Shown: positions 8,908-18,195, numbered from the stretch's first letter. The stretch: DNA of 64,000 nucleotides from Dyadobacter koreensis (GCF_900108855.1 NZ_FNXY01000005.1:515061-579060), one strand, 5' to 3'. The notes: a model not told the origin generated them from the letters alone. Made by a program: numbers and translations.

Positions 8908-8936
8908 AAAACGACAATGATTCGACTCGTCGTTTT
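8908..8936 (-). terminator. Hairpin terminator downstream of the second Uma2 remnant
   Basis: AAAACGAC (8908-8915) pairs with GTCGTTTT (8929-8936). Read on the minus strand it is followed by a long U-rich run (the complement of 8893-8910). It would insulate the blaI promoter from transcription arriving from the remnant upstream. Confidence 0.65.
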
Positions 8937-8943
8937 ATAATCT

Positions 8944-9227
8944 CTAAATATCGTGGTTAAGCAAATTCTGATCCTTTTCTTTTAGATATCCGCCAACATA
9001 AAAAGTAATCCCGTCGAGTATTTCAATTTCCTTATTCCAGTCGAAAACCTGCCATTTGTGAAATTTGGTAGCTATGACGACTTTCTTGGAAGCAGTTAAA
9101 AACCAACCTCAGGGTAACCTTTTCGGTAAAAAGGTTTTCCGTCAATTATTTCATGGATCAAAACGTTGGGAATATCCTTCTCAGAAAACGCGGTCAAAAA
9201 TCGGGAGGGACCTGTCGAAGCTATCAT
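8944..9227 (-). pseudogene. Second Uma2-family gene remnant
   Basis: From 9227 the minus strand encodes MIASTGPSRFLTAFSEKD then IPNVLIHEIIDGKPFYRKGY, the typical N-terminus of a Cytophagales Uma2 subgroup ('LPNVLIYEMVDGKPIYYKGY'). The frame ends at a TAA soon after. A shifted frame then encodes KKVVIATKFHKWQVFDWNKE and IEILDGITFYVGGYLKEK, the matching C-terminal segment, ending at 8944. About 100 central residues containing the nuclease core are gone. The assignment is by remembered family pattern. It differs from the remnant at 128-392, so two separate Uma2 genes have decayed here. Confidence 0.65.
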
Positions 9228-9343
9228 GGTCGTTACTTTTGCTTTATTCAATATAAAAAATTGGAACGATTAGTTTGCTGACATCCTGACTTATACGCGA
9301 TTTTTGAGTATTATATCATTGTTGTTTCCTAAAATAAATAACC

Positions 9344-9376
9344 AAAAAAAGCAGCAGAAAAATATTCTGCTGCTTC
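9344..9376 (-). terminator. Terminator after pyk
   Basis: GCAGCAGAA (9351-9359) pairs with TTCTGCTGC (9365-9373). On the minus strand the hairpin is followed by TTTTTTT. It sits 25 bases after the pyk stop. Confidence 0.85.
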
Positions 9377-9398
9377 TCAAAAAATGGTATATATATGC

Positions 9399-10838
9399 TT
9401 ATTCTACTACGCTCAACTTAACTGTGTTCGTTTTGCGTTGTTTCGAAACAGGCATGCTTAATGTATTGATAAATACATCGCCTTTTTTCAATTCACCTTT
9501 CTCGATCAGGAAAAGTTTGATGTCCTCAATCAAGTCATCCGTCGAAACGTCCTGGTCTTTATCGTAATAAAATACCTTTGTTCCCCAGTAAAGAGCCAAA
9601 GTATTCATCAAAACTTTGTTTGACGTGAAGATCAAAAGACCTGCTTTGGGACGGTGGTGAGACAAACGGAAGGAAGTATAACCTGAACGCGTGATACCGA
9701 TAATAGCAGCAGCATTCGTGTCACGAGCTAAACGACAGGCACTCATCACGACGTTGTCATTCAATTTGTCCTGGCCTGGCTTTTCGTTTACAAAGGCGTG
9801 GTATTTAAAATATACGTCATTTGTATTTTCTTCCACTTTTTCGATTGTACGGCTCATGCTTTCAACCGCTAACAAAGGATATTTTCCGGAAGCAGTTTCT
9901 GCACTTAGCATTACTGCGTCAGCACCATCAAGAACAGAGTTTGCAACGTCGTTAAGTTCCGCACGTGTTGCGCGGGGGCTTTCGATCATACTTTCAAGCA
10001 TTTGAGTTGCAACGATAACCGGTTTGCCAGCTTTGTTACATTTTTCAACGATCATTTTCTGGATCATCGGAACCTCTTCTGCCGGAAGTTCAACTCCCAA
10101 ATCACCACGTGCAACCATGATAGCATCAGCTGCTTCGATGATTTCGTCGATGTTCGCAATAGCCTCAGGTTTTTCGATTTTCGCAACCAGACGGGCAAAT
10201 TTGCCTTTATTGGCGATATATTCTTTTACTTTAATTACTTCTGATGCAGTACGTACGAATGAAAGTGCTACCCATTCCACATTATGTTCAAGACCGAAAT
10301 CCAGATCTTCATAATCTTTGGTCGTTACAGAAGGCATTGAAACGCGCGTATTTGGAAGGTTAACGCCTTTTTTAGATTTAAGCAAACCTCCGTAAACCAC
10401 CTGTGTGATTACGTCACTTCCTTCAATTCCTGTTACAAGTACTTCAAGCTTTCCGTCATCCATCAAAATACGATCGCCGATTTTAACGTCGTTATACATC
10501 CCGTCATATGGTGTGCTTACTTTTTCAGCAGTACCCAGAACTTCTGTATTGGAAAGGATAAGTTTATTTCCAGCCTCGATCAATACACCATCTTTTTCAG
10601 CTACGAGTCCGATACGGATTTTTGGGCCTTGTAAATCTTGTAAAATAGCAAGGTTCAATCCGAATTCTTCATTGATTTCACGAATGGTAGTAAGCCTGGC
10701 CAGGTGGTCTGCATGTGTACCATGAGAAAAATTTAGACGAAATACATTTACTCCGGCTGTTGCCAATGAGTGAAGCATTTCTTTTGTTTCTGATGTTGGG
10801 CCTACGGTAGCAACAATTTTGGTTTTCTTGGAAGACAT
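9399..10838 (-). CDS. pyk: Pyruvate kinase
   Basis: Last step of glycolysis: phosphoenolpyruvate plus ADP gives pyruvate plus ATP. 479 residues, normal length. N-terminal KTKIVATVGPTS and NVFRLNFSHG are the family signatures. AKIEKPEAIANIDEII contains the catalytic lysine (family signature 'KIEN/KP'), and MVARGDLGVELPAEEVP binds the metal and substrate. The start at 10838 (MSSKKTKIVATVGP) is chosen because the 13 upstream in-frame residues overlap the end of priA and do not resemble the family. priA ends 29 bases upstream, so the two may be co-transcribed. Confidence 0.97.
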   Translation of the reverse strand: MSSKKTKIVATVGPTSETKEMLHSLATAGVNVFRLNFSHGTHADHLARLTTIREINEEFGLNLAILQDLQGPKIRIGLVAEKDGVLIEAGNKLILSNTEVLGTAEKVSTPYDGMYNDVKIGDRILMDDGKLEVLVTGIEGSDVITQVVYGGLLKSKKGVNLPNTRVSMPSVTTKDYEDLDFGLEHNVEWVALSFVRTASEVIKVKEYIANKGKFARLVAKIEKPEAIANIDEIIEAADAIMVARGDLGVELPAEEVPMIQKMIVEKCNKAGKPVIVATQMLESMIESPRATRAELNDVANSVLDGADAVMLSAETASGKYPLLAVESMSRTIEKVEENTNDVYFKYHAFVNEKPGQDKLNDNVVMSACRLARDTNAAAIIGITRSGYTSFRLSHHRPKAGLLIFTSNKVLMNTLALYWGTKVFYYDKDQDVSTDDLIEDIKLFLIEKGELKKGDVFINTLSMPVSKQRKTNTVKLSVVE

Positions 10839-10867
10839 AGAGTTAATTGCAGTATTATATGAATTTA

Positions 10868-13378
10868 CTAAACACAATCCACATCAATGATGATCTGGAC
10901 GCCTTTTATGGTTTTATCGGTTAGAATATCGATGACCTTTTCTTGTATAAACGACTTTGCCGCCTTAAAATTAATCTTTTCTCGTTCAAGTTTAATGAGA
11001 ATGTCGAACAAAAACTGATTTCTTACTCTTTCAACCAACGGAGGCTCTGGTCCAAGCACTCTGCTTTTGCCTAAATTCGCCGTCAATTTTTCAGCCAGAA
11101 CTGTCGAAGCGCGTTTCGAAGTTGCCTCATCAATATGTTTTGTTGTAATTTTTATTAACCGGGTAAACGGAGGATAGTGAAACTGTTCTCGCTCAACGAT
11201 TTCCGTCTCATACATCCCGACGTAATCATTCTGAATAATTCTTTCCAGAATTTTCTGGGCCGGATTTGCTGTTTGGATCAAAACTTTTCCAGGTTTGTCG
11301 GCTCTCCTTCCAGCGCGCCCGCTTACTTGTGTAAGCATTTGAAACGCTCGTTCGGAAGCCCGAAATTCGGGAAAATGAATAATTCGGTCGGCGTCAAAAA
11401 TACCTACCATACTCACATTATCGAAATCGAGCCCTTTACTCACCATTTGCGTACCTACTAAGATGTCAGTCCCGCCTTGTTCGAATTCCTGAATAATTTG
11501 CTGGTAAGCATTTTTTGCACGCGTTGTATCCAAATCCATTCGTTGCACACGTGCAGCCGGCAAGAGCAGATGAAGTTCATCTTCAATTTTTTCAGTTCCG
11601 TAACCTATCGTTTTTACACGGGTTGAACCGCACGCAGGACAAGTTCTCGGCACCTCTTCCTTATGACCGCAATAATGGCAGCGCAGCTCACGCGCTTTCA
11701 TGTGATAAGTAAGGCTTACATCGCAATTGTTGCATTCTGAAATCCAGCTGCATTCCTCGCATTGCATATAAGGCGAATATCCCCGCCGGTTCTGGAATAA
11801 AATAGTTTGTTCTTTATTGGTCAGATTCGATTCAAGGTGCTGAAGCAGAACGGATGAAAATTCATTTTTCATTGTCCGCTGCTTTTTTTCCTTTTTAGTA
11901 TCAACCAAAAGAAAAGTGGGCAACGCGGCATTTCCAAACCTTTGAGACATTTCTACCAGGCCATATCTCCCGCTTCTTGCATGAAAATAACTTTCCAGCG
12001 ACGGTGTTGCTGAACCCAATAAAGTTTTTGCTTTGTGCATATAAGCCATGATAACTGCAACATCACGCGCGTGATATCGCGGCGCCGGGTCATGCTGCTT
12101 GTAGGATGTTTCATGTTCTTCGTCAACAATGATCAGTCCTAAATTATCAAAAGGCAAAAATATGGCAGACCGAACGCCCACAACAAACTGGAATTTTCCA
12201 TCCAGAATGCCCTTCCATACTTCAACGCGCTCGTTATCTGAGAATTTAGAGTGATAAATTCCCATTTGATCACCAAAAACTTTCCTTAGCCGAACAACGA
12301 TCTGGGTCGTTAATGCAATTTCAGGAAGTAAAAAAAGAACCTGAGTTCCACCTTCCAGCGCTTGTTTGATGAGTTCAATGTATACTTCCGTCTTACCGCT
12401 TCCCGTGATTCCGTGGAGTAATACCACTTCTTTTTCCGAAAACGATTCATGAATTTGTTCAAAAGCAGTTTTTTGACTTTCCGTTAAATTAATTTCAGGT
12501 GATGTTCCTCCCGGAATATCAGAAAAGCGCGAAACGACTATTTCAAATTCTTCAAAAACACCTTTTTTTACCAGCGTTTTCAGAGCCGAATCAGAGACGC
12601 CGTTATCCTTCGAGAATATTGTTTTGTCAAGTCCTTTTTGATTCAATTCTGCATTGTTATGCACAGGGACATGGCTCAGATAACGCATCAGAATATCCTG
12701 CTGCTTTGGCGTTTTGTCGAGCGAAGCGGTCAGGTCCATCAGAGAATTTTCCGAAGTAAAAGCCGATGTAAGACGTACTTTTTTTACAATCTTTGGCTGG
12801 TATCTTTCCTTCACTTCTTCAAAAAGGATCACAGCATGTTTTCCAACCAAAGATTTTATGATGGCAGTAATATTGGTCTGATTGACTAGACGCGCCACTT
12901 CCTCATAAGAAAGGGTAGTATGTTTTTTTATCTCATCAAGAATATATCTTTCCTGATCTGTCAACAATTCTTCGTAGTCAAATTCAGGATTATGCTGAAT
13001 GCGCGACTGGCTGGTAATTTTCAGACCGGCTGGCATAGCAACATTCAAAACCTCTCCGATATTGCACAAATAATATTCTGATACCCATTTGAAAAGTTCA
13101 AGCTGATGCGTGGTGATAATCGGCTCGTCGTCCAGTAATTCGAGAATATATTTTGCCTGATACTGCGCTGGCGGATTTGAATGGATATTGGCTACAACGG
13201 CTGTAATAACACGTTTTTTGCCAAACTGAACAATTACCCGCGCACCAACCTTAATCATTTCCGACATATTTCTTGGGACTCGGTACGTAAAGAGTCTTGG
13301 AACTGGAACCGGAAGGATCAAATCGGCAAAAAGGGTGATTTCGTCCTCAAAAAGGGAGGTCATTGGCTGTGCAGACAA
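10868..13378 (-). CDS. priA: Primosomal protein N' (replication restart helicase PriA)
   Basis: DNA helicase that reloads the replisome at stalled forks. 836 residues. The N-terminal 3'-DNA-binding domain begins near FADLILPVPVPRLFTYRVP. Walker A is LLHGITGSGKTEVYIELI (near residue 325), the DEEH box is IIVDEEHETSYKQHDPAPRY, and a cysteine-rich zinc insert (CEECSWISECNNC followed by CHYCG and CPACGS) is complete. Start MSAQPM at 13378; the internal ATG at 13363 is an alternative. Confidence 0.96.
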   Translation of the reverse strand: MSAQPMTSLFEDEITLFADLILPVPVPRLFTYRVPRNMSEMIKVGARVIVQFGKKRVITAVVANIHSNPPAQYQAKYILELLDDEPIITTHQLELFKWVSEYYLCNIGEVLNVAMPAGLKITSQSRIQHNPEFDYEELLTDQERYILDEIKKHTTLSYEEVARLVNQTNITAIIKSLVGKHAVILFEEVKERYQPKIVKKVRLTSAFTSENSLMDLTASLDKTPKQQDILMRYLSHVPVHNNAELNQKGLDKTIFSKDNGVSDSALKTLVKKGVFEEFEIVVSRFSDIPGGTSPEINLTESQKTAFEQIHESFSEKEVVLLHGITGSGKTEVYIELIKQALEGGTQVLFLLPEIALTTQIVVRLRKVFGDQMGIYHSKFSDNERVEVWKGILDGKFQFVVGVRSAIFLPFDNLGLIIVDEEHETSYKQHDPAPRYHARDVAVIMAYMHKAKTLLGSATPSLESYFHARSGRYGLVEMSQRFGNAALPTFLLVDTKKEKKQRTMKNEFSSVLLQHLESNLTNKEQTILFQNRRGYSPYMQCEECSWISECNNCDVSLTYHMKARELRCHYCGHKEEVPRTCPACGSTRVKTIGYGTEKIEDELHLLLPAARVQRMDLDTTRAKNAYQQIIQEFEQGGTDILVGTQMVSKGLDFDNVSMVGIFDADRIIHFPEFRASERAFQMLTQVSGRAGRRADKPGKVLIQTANPAQKILERIIQNDYVGMYETEIVEREQFHYPPFTRLIKITTKHIDEATSKRASTVLAEKLTANLGKSRVLGPEPPLVERVRNQFLFDILIKLEREKINFKAAKSFIQEKVIDILTDKTIKGVQIIIDVDCV

Positions 13379-13461
13379 AAATTTTATTAATTATTAAGAA
13401 GGCGCAAGTTACGATTTTATTGGCTTAAAGTGTCTCAAAGAAATTGCTTTGAAAGCGACAA

Positions 13462-13742
13462 TTATCGATTTTGCTTTTTCTTAGGACGTTGACGAGTGTC
13501 AAAGATTACAAGCAGTACAATCTGTTTTCTGTAAATTTTATATTATTAAAGTTGTGTTTTGTAATCATTGCATCTCGCACTGAATTTCGATTTGAGATTT
13601 GTTTCATGAAAGTTTTCCAACGCTTTCAGAGACCAGATGGTATTCAAGGCCTTTTTTTAAATGTTTCTCTGGCTTTGGAATGGCTAATACCTTCCCCATT
13701 TTCAATTCGTTCCTTAGATATTTTTACATCTGAAATTACCTG
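13462..13742 (-). pseudogene. Decayed type II toxin-antitoxin pair (ParE/RelE-like)
   Basis: On the minus strand, 13742-13644 encodes QVISDVKISKERIENGEGIS then HSKARETFKKRP and a stop, resembling the C-terminal half of small Bacteroidota antitoxins. An overlapping frame then reads NTIWSLKALENF (compare 'I-WS-AL-nF' near the start of ParE/RelE toxins). After a frame change it ends YKIYRKQIVLLVIFDTRQRP at 13462, matching the usual toxin ending 'I-IFDTRQ-P'. Start codons and the middle of the toxin are lost. Assignment is by pattern only. The rest of 13379-13766 shows no gene. Confidence 0.5.
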
Positions 13743-13766
13743 TCAAAATGTGAAATATGTAACAAG

Positions 13767-14369
13767 TTAGAAAATATTTTCAACCAACAATTCCGGGGCA
13801 TTTTCCCAGTTGACCATCGCGTTGAACAATCTTATGTGACTGAATGAAGTTATATCATTTTCCGAAATATCCGTCTCTTCAATAACTCCTGAATCTAAGA
13901 GATATGCCCTTTGTGTTCCCGGCAACAGAGGTGTACTTGGCGTATACCATTTTCCATTTTCCAGAAAAGCGACATTACAAAAGTTAGTATCCGAGACCTT
14001 CCCATTTTTTATGATCAGAATTTCGTCCGAGTCTTCGCGTTGTTCGTAAAGAAAATTCAGATCGTTTCTATCATTGTATTTATAGGAGTAATCGATCGCA
14101 TCGTCGTAAACCTTCTTGATTTTCCTTATGGTTCTGGGAATATAAAGCTCCCATTTTATATTATCAACCTTACCAGCATATGCCAATCTGCACTTATGCG
14201 GTTCTGCACTAACAAACTCTGGAATGCGTATTAATTTTGAAAGCTCCCATTGGTCGCGTAAACCGAACAGCTCGGATCTGGTTTTATTCAACCGCGCTTC
14301 ATGATAATCAAGATTTTGAAATTGGCGATTTTTGACACAAATCGTTTCAAAGCACAGCGGATGGGACAT
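13767..14369 (-). CDS. pabC: Aminotransferase class IV, probable aminodeoxychorismate lyase
   Basis: Probably converts 4-amino-4-deoxychorismate to 4-aminobenzoate for folate. About 200 residues, short for the family. The PLP-binding lysine is likely in SYKYNDRNDLNF, the position that precedes the conserved DE-L-GKVSDTNFCN segment; TPSTPLLPGTQRAYLL matches the 'TP-L-GI-R' phosphate-binding end. Start MSHPLCFETI at 14369 overlaps pabB by 23 bases, consistent with translational coupling. The neighbour pabB supports the function; branched-chain or D-amino-acid aminotransferase activity is less likely. Confidence 0.82.
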   Translation of the reverse strand: MSHPLCFETICVKNRQFQNLDYHEARLNKTRSELFGLRDQWELSKLIRIPEFVSAEPHKCRLAYAGKVDNIKWELYIPRTIRKIKKVYDDAIDYSYKYNDRNDLNFLYEQREDSDEILIIKNGKVSDTNFCNVAFLENGKWYTPSTPLLPGTQRAYLLDSGVIEETDISENDITSFSHIRLFNAMVNWENAPELLVENIF

Positions 14370-15351
14370 GGGCAAATGGTAAATAAACTTTATCAATTAT
14401 TTCCTGATATTCGCTTCGGGCATCACTTTTTGCAGTAATTCCTCCACCGCTTTTGAAAACAAGTTTGCCGTTTTGGTTTTCTATGTAACGAATCATCACG
14501 GCACTCTCAAAATTTTCTCCGTCAAAGTAACCCATGACGCCGGTATAGTATCCGCGGTCGTATCCTTCTGCATCTTTAATTATTTGCAAAGTACTTGGCT
14601 TCGGAGCTCCGCTTATAGAGCCGGCAGGAAGTAATTTCATCAGTAAATCACCAAATTCTCCGTCAAAATTATCGGGTAAAATTCCGGCAATCTCAGAACT
14701 TACCTGTAAAAGTGTTTTTTGATATGTATGAACCGGTTCAATATACCGATAACGTTCAACCCACACTTTTTCAGCAATAATACTGATATCATTTCTAATC
14801 AGATCGACAATCGTTGCATGTTCAGCTGCTTCTTTTGGATCTGAAAGGATCACGTTTTCAGCATTTGGAAAAGACGCGTCGATGGTTCCTTTCATAGGAA
14901 ATGAAGAAATCCGCTTACCATGAATCTTTATAAAAATCTCTGGTGAAAAACAGACAAACTGATCTTTCAGCCAAAAGCGATATGGCGCTTTGCTATAGTG
15001 AAAAATATCTTTTAACGAAAGACTGGTCTCTATCGGCGTTGGAACAGAAAGATTGACTAGAAAAGAATTTCCCGCTCGCAGATTAATTACAACATGATCA
15101 AATTTCTGTTGATACACTTCAAAAGAAACAGGACTTTTCCGAAAGTGAAAATCTTCTCCGTACCCCGGATCGATGGCCTTTTTACTGTTAGTGAAACCGT
15201 TGAAATCATATAAAACTTCCATCGGATTAATTTCCTCCAGGCGCCAGACAACTGGTTTTTGAGCTAAAAAGTCAATAAGAAAGACAAACGGAATTTTCCG
15301 TTTTCCACAGTCATTGAGGCTTTTTACGAAATTGTGATCGATGTCTTTCAA
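14347..15351 (-). CDS. pabB: Aminodeoxychorismate synthase component I
   Basis: Makes 4-amino-4-deoxychorismate from chorismate, with ammonia from a PabA partner not present here. 334 residues, the compact version without the N-terminal tryptophan-binding half. SFPMKGTIDASF contains the PabB-type lysine (PIKGT motif) rather than the alanine of anthranilate synthase. EHATIVDLIRNDISIIAEKV and PAGSISGAPKPSTLQII are the chorismate and magnesium-binding motifs. First gene of a pabB-pabC pair. Confidence 0.88.
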   Translation of the reverse strand: MKDIDHNFVKSLNDCGKRKIPFVFLIDFLAQKPVVWRLEEINPMEVLYDFNGFTNSKKAIDPGYGEDFHFRKSPVSFEVYQQKFDHVVINLRAGNSFLVNLSVPTPIETSLSLKDIFHYSKAPYRFWLKDQFVCFSPEIFIKIHGKRISSFPMKGTIDASFPNAENVILSDPKEAAEHATIVDLIRNDISIIAEKVWVERYRYIEPVHTYQKTLLQVSSEIAGILPDNFDGEFGDLLMKLLPAGSISGAPKPSTLQIIKDAEGYDRGYYTGVMGYFDGENFESAVMIRYIENQNGKLVFKSGGGITAKSDARSEYQEIIDKVYLPFAHVPSAVL

Positions 15352-15551
15352 CGATTTTTGAAATAATTACAACAGGTATTTCTAACAGTCGCGCAATTTA
15401 CAAAGTTCAGAAACCAATGTTCTAAATAAAGAGTTAATATTATGGAGCCAACAACAGGAGGACAGGTATAGGCTTACCTGAAGTCTGTCTTAATTTTGAC
15501 CTGTAAAAATCCGGGCAAGCGCGTTCGTTCAATAAGATTTCGTAAAGATTT

Positions 15552-16559
15552 ATGCATATACATGACGTTATAATTATCGGTGGAGGGCCCTGTGGCCTGG
15601 CAATGGCTATTGAGGCGACAAAAAATGGTCTTGATCATCTGATTCTAGAAAAAGGAAATATCACAGAATCAATTCGTCGTTATCCGAGAAGAATGCGTTT
15701 CTTTTCAACGGCCGAAAATATTGAAATCGGAGGGATACCTTTCGCCATTTCGGAAGTGAAGGCTAATCGGAACGAAGCCTTGCAATATTATAGAAAGGTT
15801 GCCGGCTATTACGATCTGAATTTTAAGCTTTTTGTCGACGTGGCTCGCACAGAAAAGCAGGAAGACGGGACATTTTTTGTCTATGCAACCGACGGTCAGG
15901 TTTTCCAGTCACGCAGCGTTGTGCTTGCCACAGGTTATTTTGATGTTCCGCGCATGCTCAATGTACCAGGAGAAGATTTACCACATGTTTCGCACTATTA
16001 CGATGAACCTTTCAGGTATTCCTACACAAATGTTGTATTGGTTGGCGGTTCAAATTCTTCGGTCGAAGCGGCGCTTGAACTATATCGTCACGATGCGCAC
16101 GTAACGATTGTTCATAAGGAAGCGGATTTTCGTACTAAAGTAAAATACTGGCTTGTTCCGGATGTTAAAAACCGGGTGAAAGAAGGCAAAATTCACACAC
16201 GTTTCAATAGCATTACGAAGGCTATTGAGCCGGGAAGAATTCAAATCGAGAATCTGGAAACGGGTGAAACAGAATGGATGCCAGCAGATTTTGTCTTCCT
16301 GCTCGTAGGTTATCTTCCCGATGAACATTTGCTTTTCCGTTGCGGAATTACACTGGACCCATTGACCAAAGTACCAACTTTTGATCCTGATACATTCGAG
16401 ACCAATATTCCAGGCCTGTATTTGTGCGGGACGGTTATGGCGGGTGTATTTACTGAAAAAATATTTATTGAAAATGGTCGGGAGCATGCAGCTGCAATAG
16501 CCGATCATCTGATGGGAAGAGAAGTAAGGAAAGTGAAGGAGTTGATTGATCGGATTTAA
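15552..16559 (+). CDS. ypdA: YpdA-family bacillithiol disulfide reductase (putative)
   Basis: FAD/NAD(P)H-dependent flavoprotein of 335 residues, thioredoxin-reductase-like but without a CxxC pair. It is thought to reduce oxidised bacillithiol in Firmicutes and Bacteroidota. VIIIGGGPCGLAMAIEA carries the family's GGGPCG with its cysteine near residue 14. VVLVGGSNSSVEAALEL is the second nucleotide-binding motif, and IPGLYLCGTVMAGVFTEKIF the C-terminal FAD contact. The gene stands alone, with TAATTTTG at 15491-15498 as a possible -7 element, and shares a hairpin terminator with the next convergent gene. Confidence 0.88.
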   Translation: MHIHDVIIIGGGPCGLAMAIEATKNGLDHLILEKGNITESIRRYPRRMRFFSTAENIEIGGIPFAISEVKANRNEALQYYRKVAGYYDLNFKLFVDVARTEKQEDGTFFVYATDGQVFQSRSVVLATGYFDVPRMLNVPGEDLPHVSHYYDEPFRYSYTNVVLVGGSNSSVEAALELYRHDAHVTIVHKEADFRTKVKYWLVPDVKNRVKEGKIHTRFNSITKAIEPGRIQIENLETGETEWMPADFVFLLVGYLPDEHLLFRCGITLDPLTKVPTFDPDTFETNIPGLYLCGTVMAGVFTEKIFIENGREHAAAIADHLMGREVRKVKELIDRI

Positions 16560-16563
16560 TATT

Positions 16564-16600
16564 AAAGGATGCAGAATCAAATTTCCTGCATCCTTTACTA
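16564..16600. terminator. Bidirectional terminator between ypdA and the propeller gene
   Basis: AAAGGATGCAG (16564-16574) pairs with CTGCATCCTTT (16586-16596), an 11-bp stem between two converging genes. Confidence 0.8.
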
Positions 16601-16602
16601 TT

Positions 16603-17802
16603 TCATTCTTCCCGAACAAACACAAGTTTCTTCCTCTTCTTCTTCATTGAAACCTTTTCAATTTTAGCGATGAGGCCGCTGCCGCCAACAGCATAACCAA
16701 CATTTCCGGCAAAACTTACTGCATGGAAGGGTTCGTTTCCGACTGATTGCCATGATTTTCCTTGTTTGGTAGAAGAACTGCTTCCTGACGGGCCGACTGC
16801 CACCAGTGCAAAATCATCTGATCGAATCTGCCCATCTCCGTTCCACGTCGAGTGCCGCTTATGATATAATGCAACAGCTTCTTTCAACCCAAATGGTTTT
16901 GTTGTTGCGCCAAATTTCCAGGTTACACCTCCATCTTCGGTTAGCAGAACATTCCTTGTGGTATCACTTGTATTTTTATAATCACCGCCTACAGCGATTC
17001 CATGTTTTTTAGACCAAAAGTGCAGCCCAAAAATTCCACTTGTCGGTCCGGCAGGCATTGGCGTTTCTGATACTTGCCAATGGCGACCCATATCGTCTGA
17101 ACGGAAAACCCTTGCCATTTTCCCTCCGCCTGTTCCTATAAAAGCTTTATCTTTTCCAACAGCCAGAATTGAAGTACCGCTTGCTGCAAAACAAGCTTCG
17201 CCGGCCTGTGCTTCAGGGCGGTTTTCCATAGGTAATTCTTGCCAGCTTTTTCCGCCATCTTCCGTCGTCAGGACAAATAATCTACCGTTAATCGGATCTC
17301 CAAGGCAGATTCCCTGGTTTTTATTCCAGAAGTCGATGCCATCCAAAAATACCCCGGTTTGTGTAGTTTGGTACACAAGATTCCATGTATCTCCTCCATT
17401 TTCAGTACGATAGATTTTTCCTTTGTTTAATTCGGCTGGCCCTGCGCTCATGGCGATGGCTGTCTCTTTACTGAACGCATGTATGTCACGAAAATCAAGC
17501 GAATCAGCTCCTGGAATCTTAAATGCAGACCAGCTTTTACCACCATTGTTTGTGCGTAAAACTGTGCCCGAGGAGCCTCCGATCCAACAAATTGTAGGCG
17601 TAACTGTGTGAACGCCACGCATACTGACTTTTGTTTTTGCGTCAATAATGTCCCATTGACTGAATGCGGAAGTCGAAGAAAATAATAAAACCGTAATAAA
17701 ATTTAGTAAAAAAGTACGGGGAGCAGCAAAAAAGGCGTTAAAGAATGGATTTGGCACGGTATTTGTTAAATTTGGTTGACTATCTATTTTTACATCACAC
17801 AA
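16603..17802 (-). CDS. Secreted Asp-box (BNR/YCF48-like) beta-propeller protein
   Basis: Exported protein with at least five Asp-box turns: RTNNGGKSW, RTENGGDTW, TTEDGGKSW, RSDDMGRHW and LTEDGGVTW, each marking a propeller blade as in sialidases and the photosystem II factor YCF48. Enzyme activity is not implied; the Asp boxes are structural. A hydrophobic signal segment TFLLNFITVLLFSSTSAFSQ ends in a likely signal-peptidase I site. The ATG at 17802 gives an unusually long leader before it; an in-frame GTG codon (residue 16) would give a more normal signal peptide. Basic C-terminal tail KKKRKKLVF is unusual. Confidence 0.78.
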   Translation of the reverse strand: MCDVKIDSQPNLTNTVPNPFFNAFFAAPRTFLLNFITVLLFSSTSAFSQWDIIDAKTKVSMRGVHTVTPTICWIGGSSGTVLRTNNGGKSWSAFKIPGADSLDFRDIHAFSKETAIAMSAGPAELNKGKIYRTENGGDTWNLVYQTTQTGVFLDGIDFWNKNQGICLGDPINGRLFVLTTEDGGKSWQELPMENRPEAQAGEACFAASGTSILAVGKDKAFIGTGGGKMARVFRSDDMGRHWQVSETPMPAGPTSGIFGLHFWSKKHGIAVGGDYKNTSDTTRNVLLTEDGGVTWKFGATTKPFGLKEAVALYHKRHSTWNGDGQIRSDDFALVAVGPSGSSSSTKQGKSWQSVGNEPFHAVSFAGNVGYAVGGSGLIAKIEKVSMKKKRKKLVFVREE

Positions 17803-17816
17803 AATAAGAATTTGGT

Positions 17817-18149
17817 ATGAACAAGAATCAAAAATTTCTGATCGGAACGGTAGGTGCTTTGCTTACAGGTGTTGCCATTGGTTTGTTAGTTGCTCCTAAA
17901 AAAGGGAAAGATACACGTAAGCTGATTAAAAGTAAAGCAAATGATTTTGGTGGTACTGTTAAAACCAAAGCTGGTGATATAGGTGGGACAGCCAAAGATA
18001 CCTATGAAAAAAGTCTTGAAGAACTGGCTGTATTAGCAGACAAGTTGAAAGAAGGATTTTTTAAAAATGTGAACTCAGCGAAATCGAAAGCTGAATCAGT
18101 AGCAGATAACGTAAATGAGAAAGTTAGAAGTGTTGTAAACAACGCATAG
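17817..18149 (+). CDS. YtxH-domain membrane protein
   Basis: 110-residue envelope or stress-associated protein. One N-terminal membrane helix (FLIGTVGALLTGVAIGLLVA) is followed by the YtxH signature APKKGKDTRKLI, then a lysine- and alanine-rich amphipathic helical tail with repeated 'KAGDIGGTAKD'-like units. Function in the family is unknown; homologues are often stress-induced. It has its own palindromic terminator and is divergent from the propeller gene, only 14 bases apart at the starts. Confidence 0.85.
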   Translation: MNKNQKFLIGTVGALLTGVAIGLLVAPKKGKDTRKLIKSKANDFGGTVKTKAGDIGGTAKDTYEKSLEELAVLADKLKEGFFKNVNSAKSKAESVADNVNEKVRSVVNNA

Positions 18150-18169
18150 TTTTTTCTGAAATATAGTAG

Positions 18170-18195
18170 GCCGGTTCTGATCAGAACCGGCTTTT
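18170..18195. terminator. Terminator after the YtxH gene
   Basis: GCCGGTTCTGA (18170-18180) and TCAGAACCGGC (18181-18191) form a perfect 11-bp palindrome followed by TTTT. It also ends the converging DUF4136 gene. Confidence 0.88.

Noticed and set aside
9065-9256. Plus-strand open frame of 63 codons
   Set aside because: It is antisense to the Uma2 remnant at 8944-9227, which explains the sequence better; no family features.
12499-12889. Two overlapping plus-strand frames inside priA
   Set aside because: Antisense shadows of a fully supported, well-conserved gene.
13471-13770. Plus-strand open frame of 99 codons between priA and pabC
   Set aside because: Its opposite strand carries the toxin-antitoxin remnant; the frame itself is rich in F, L and S with no recognisable motif.
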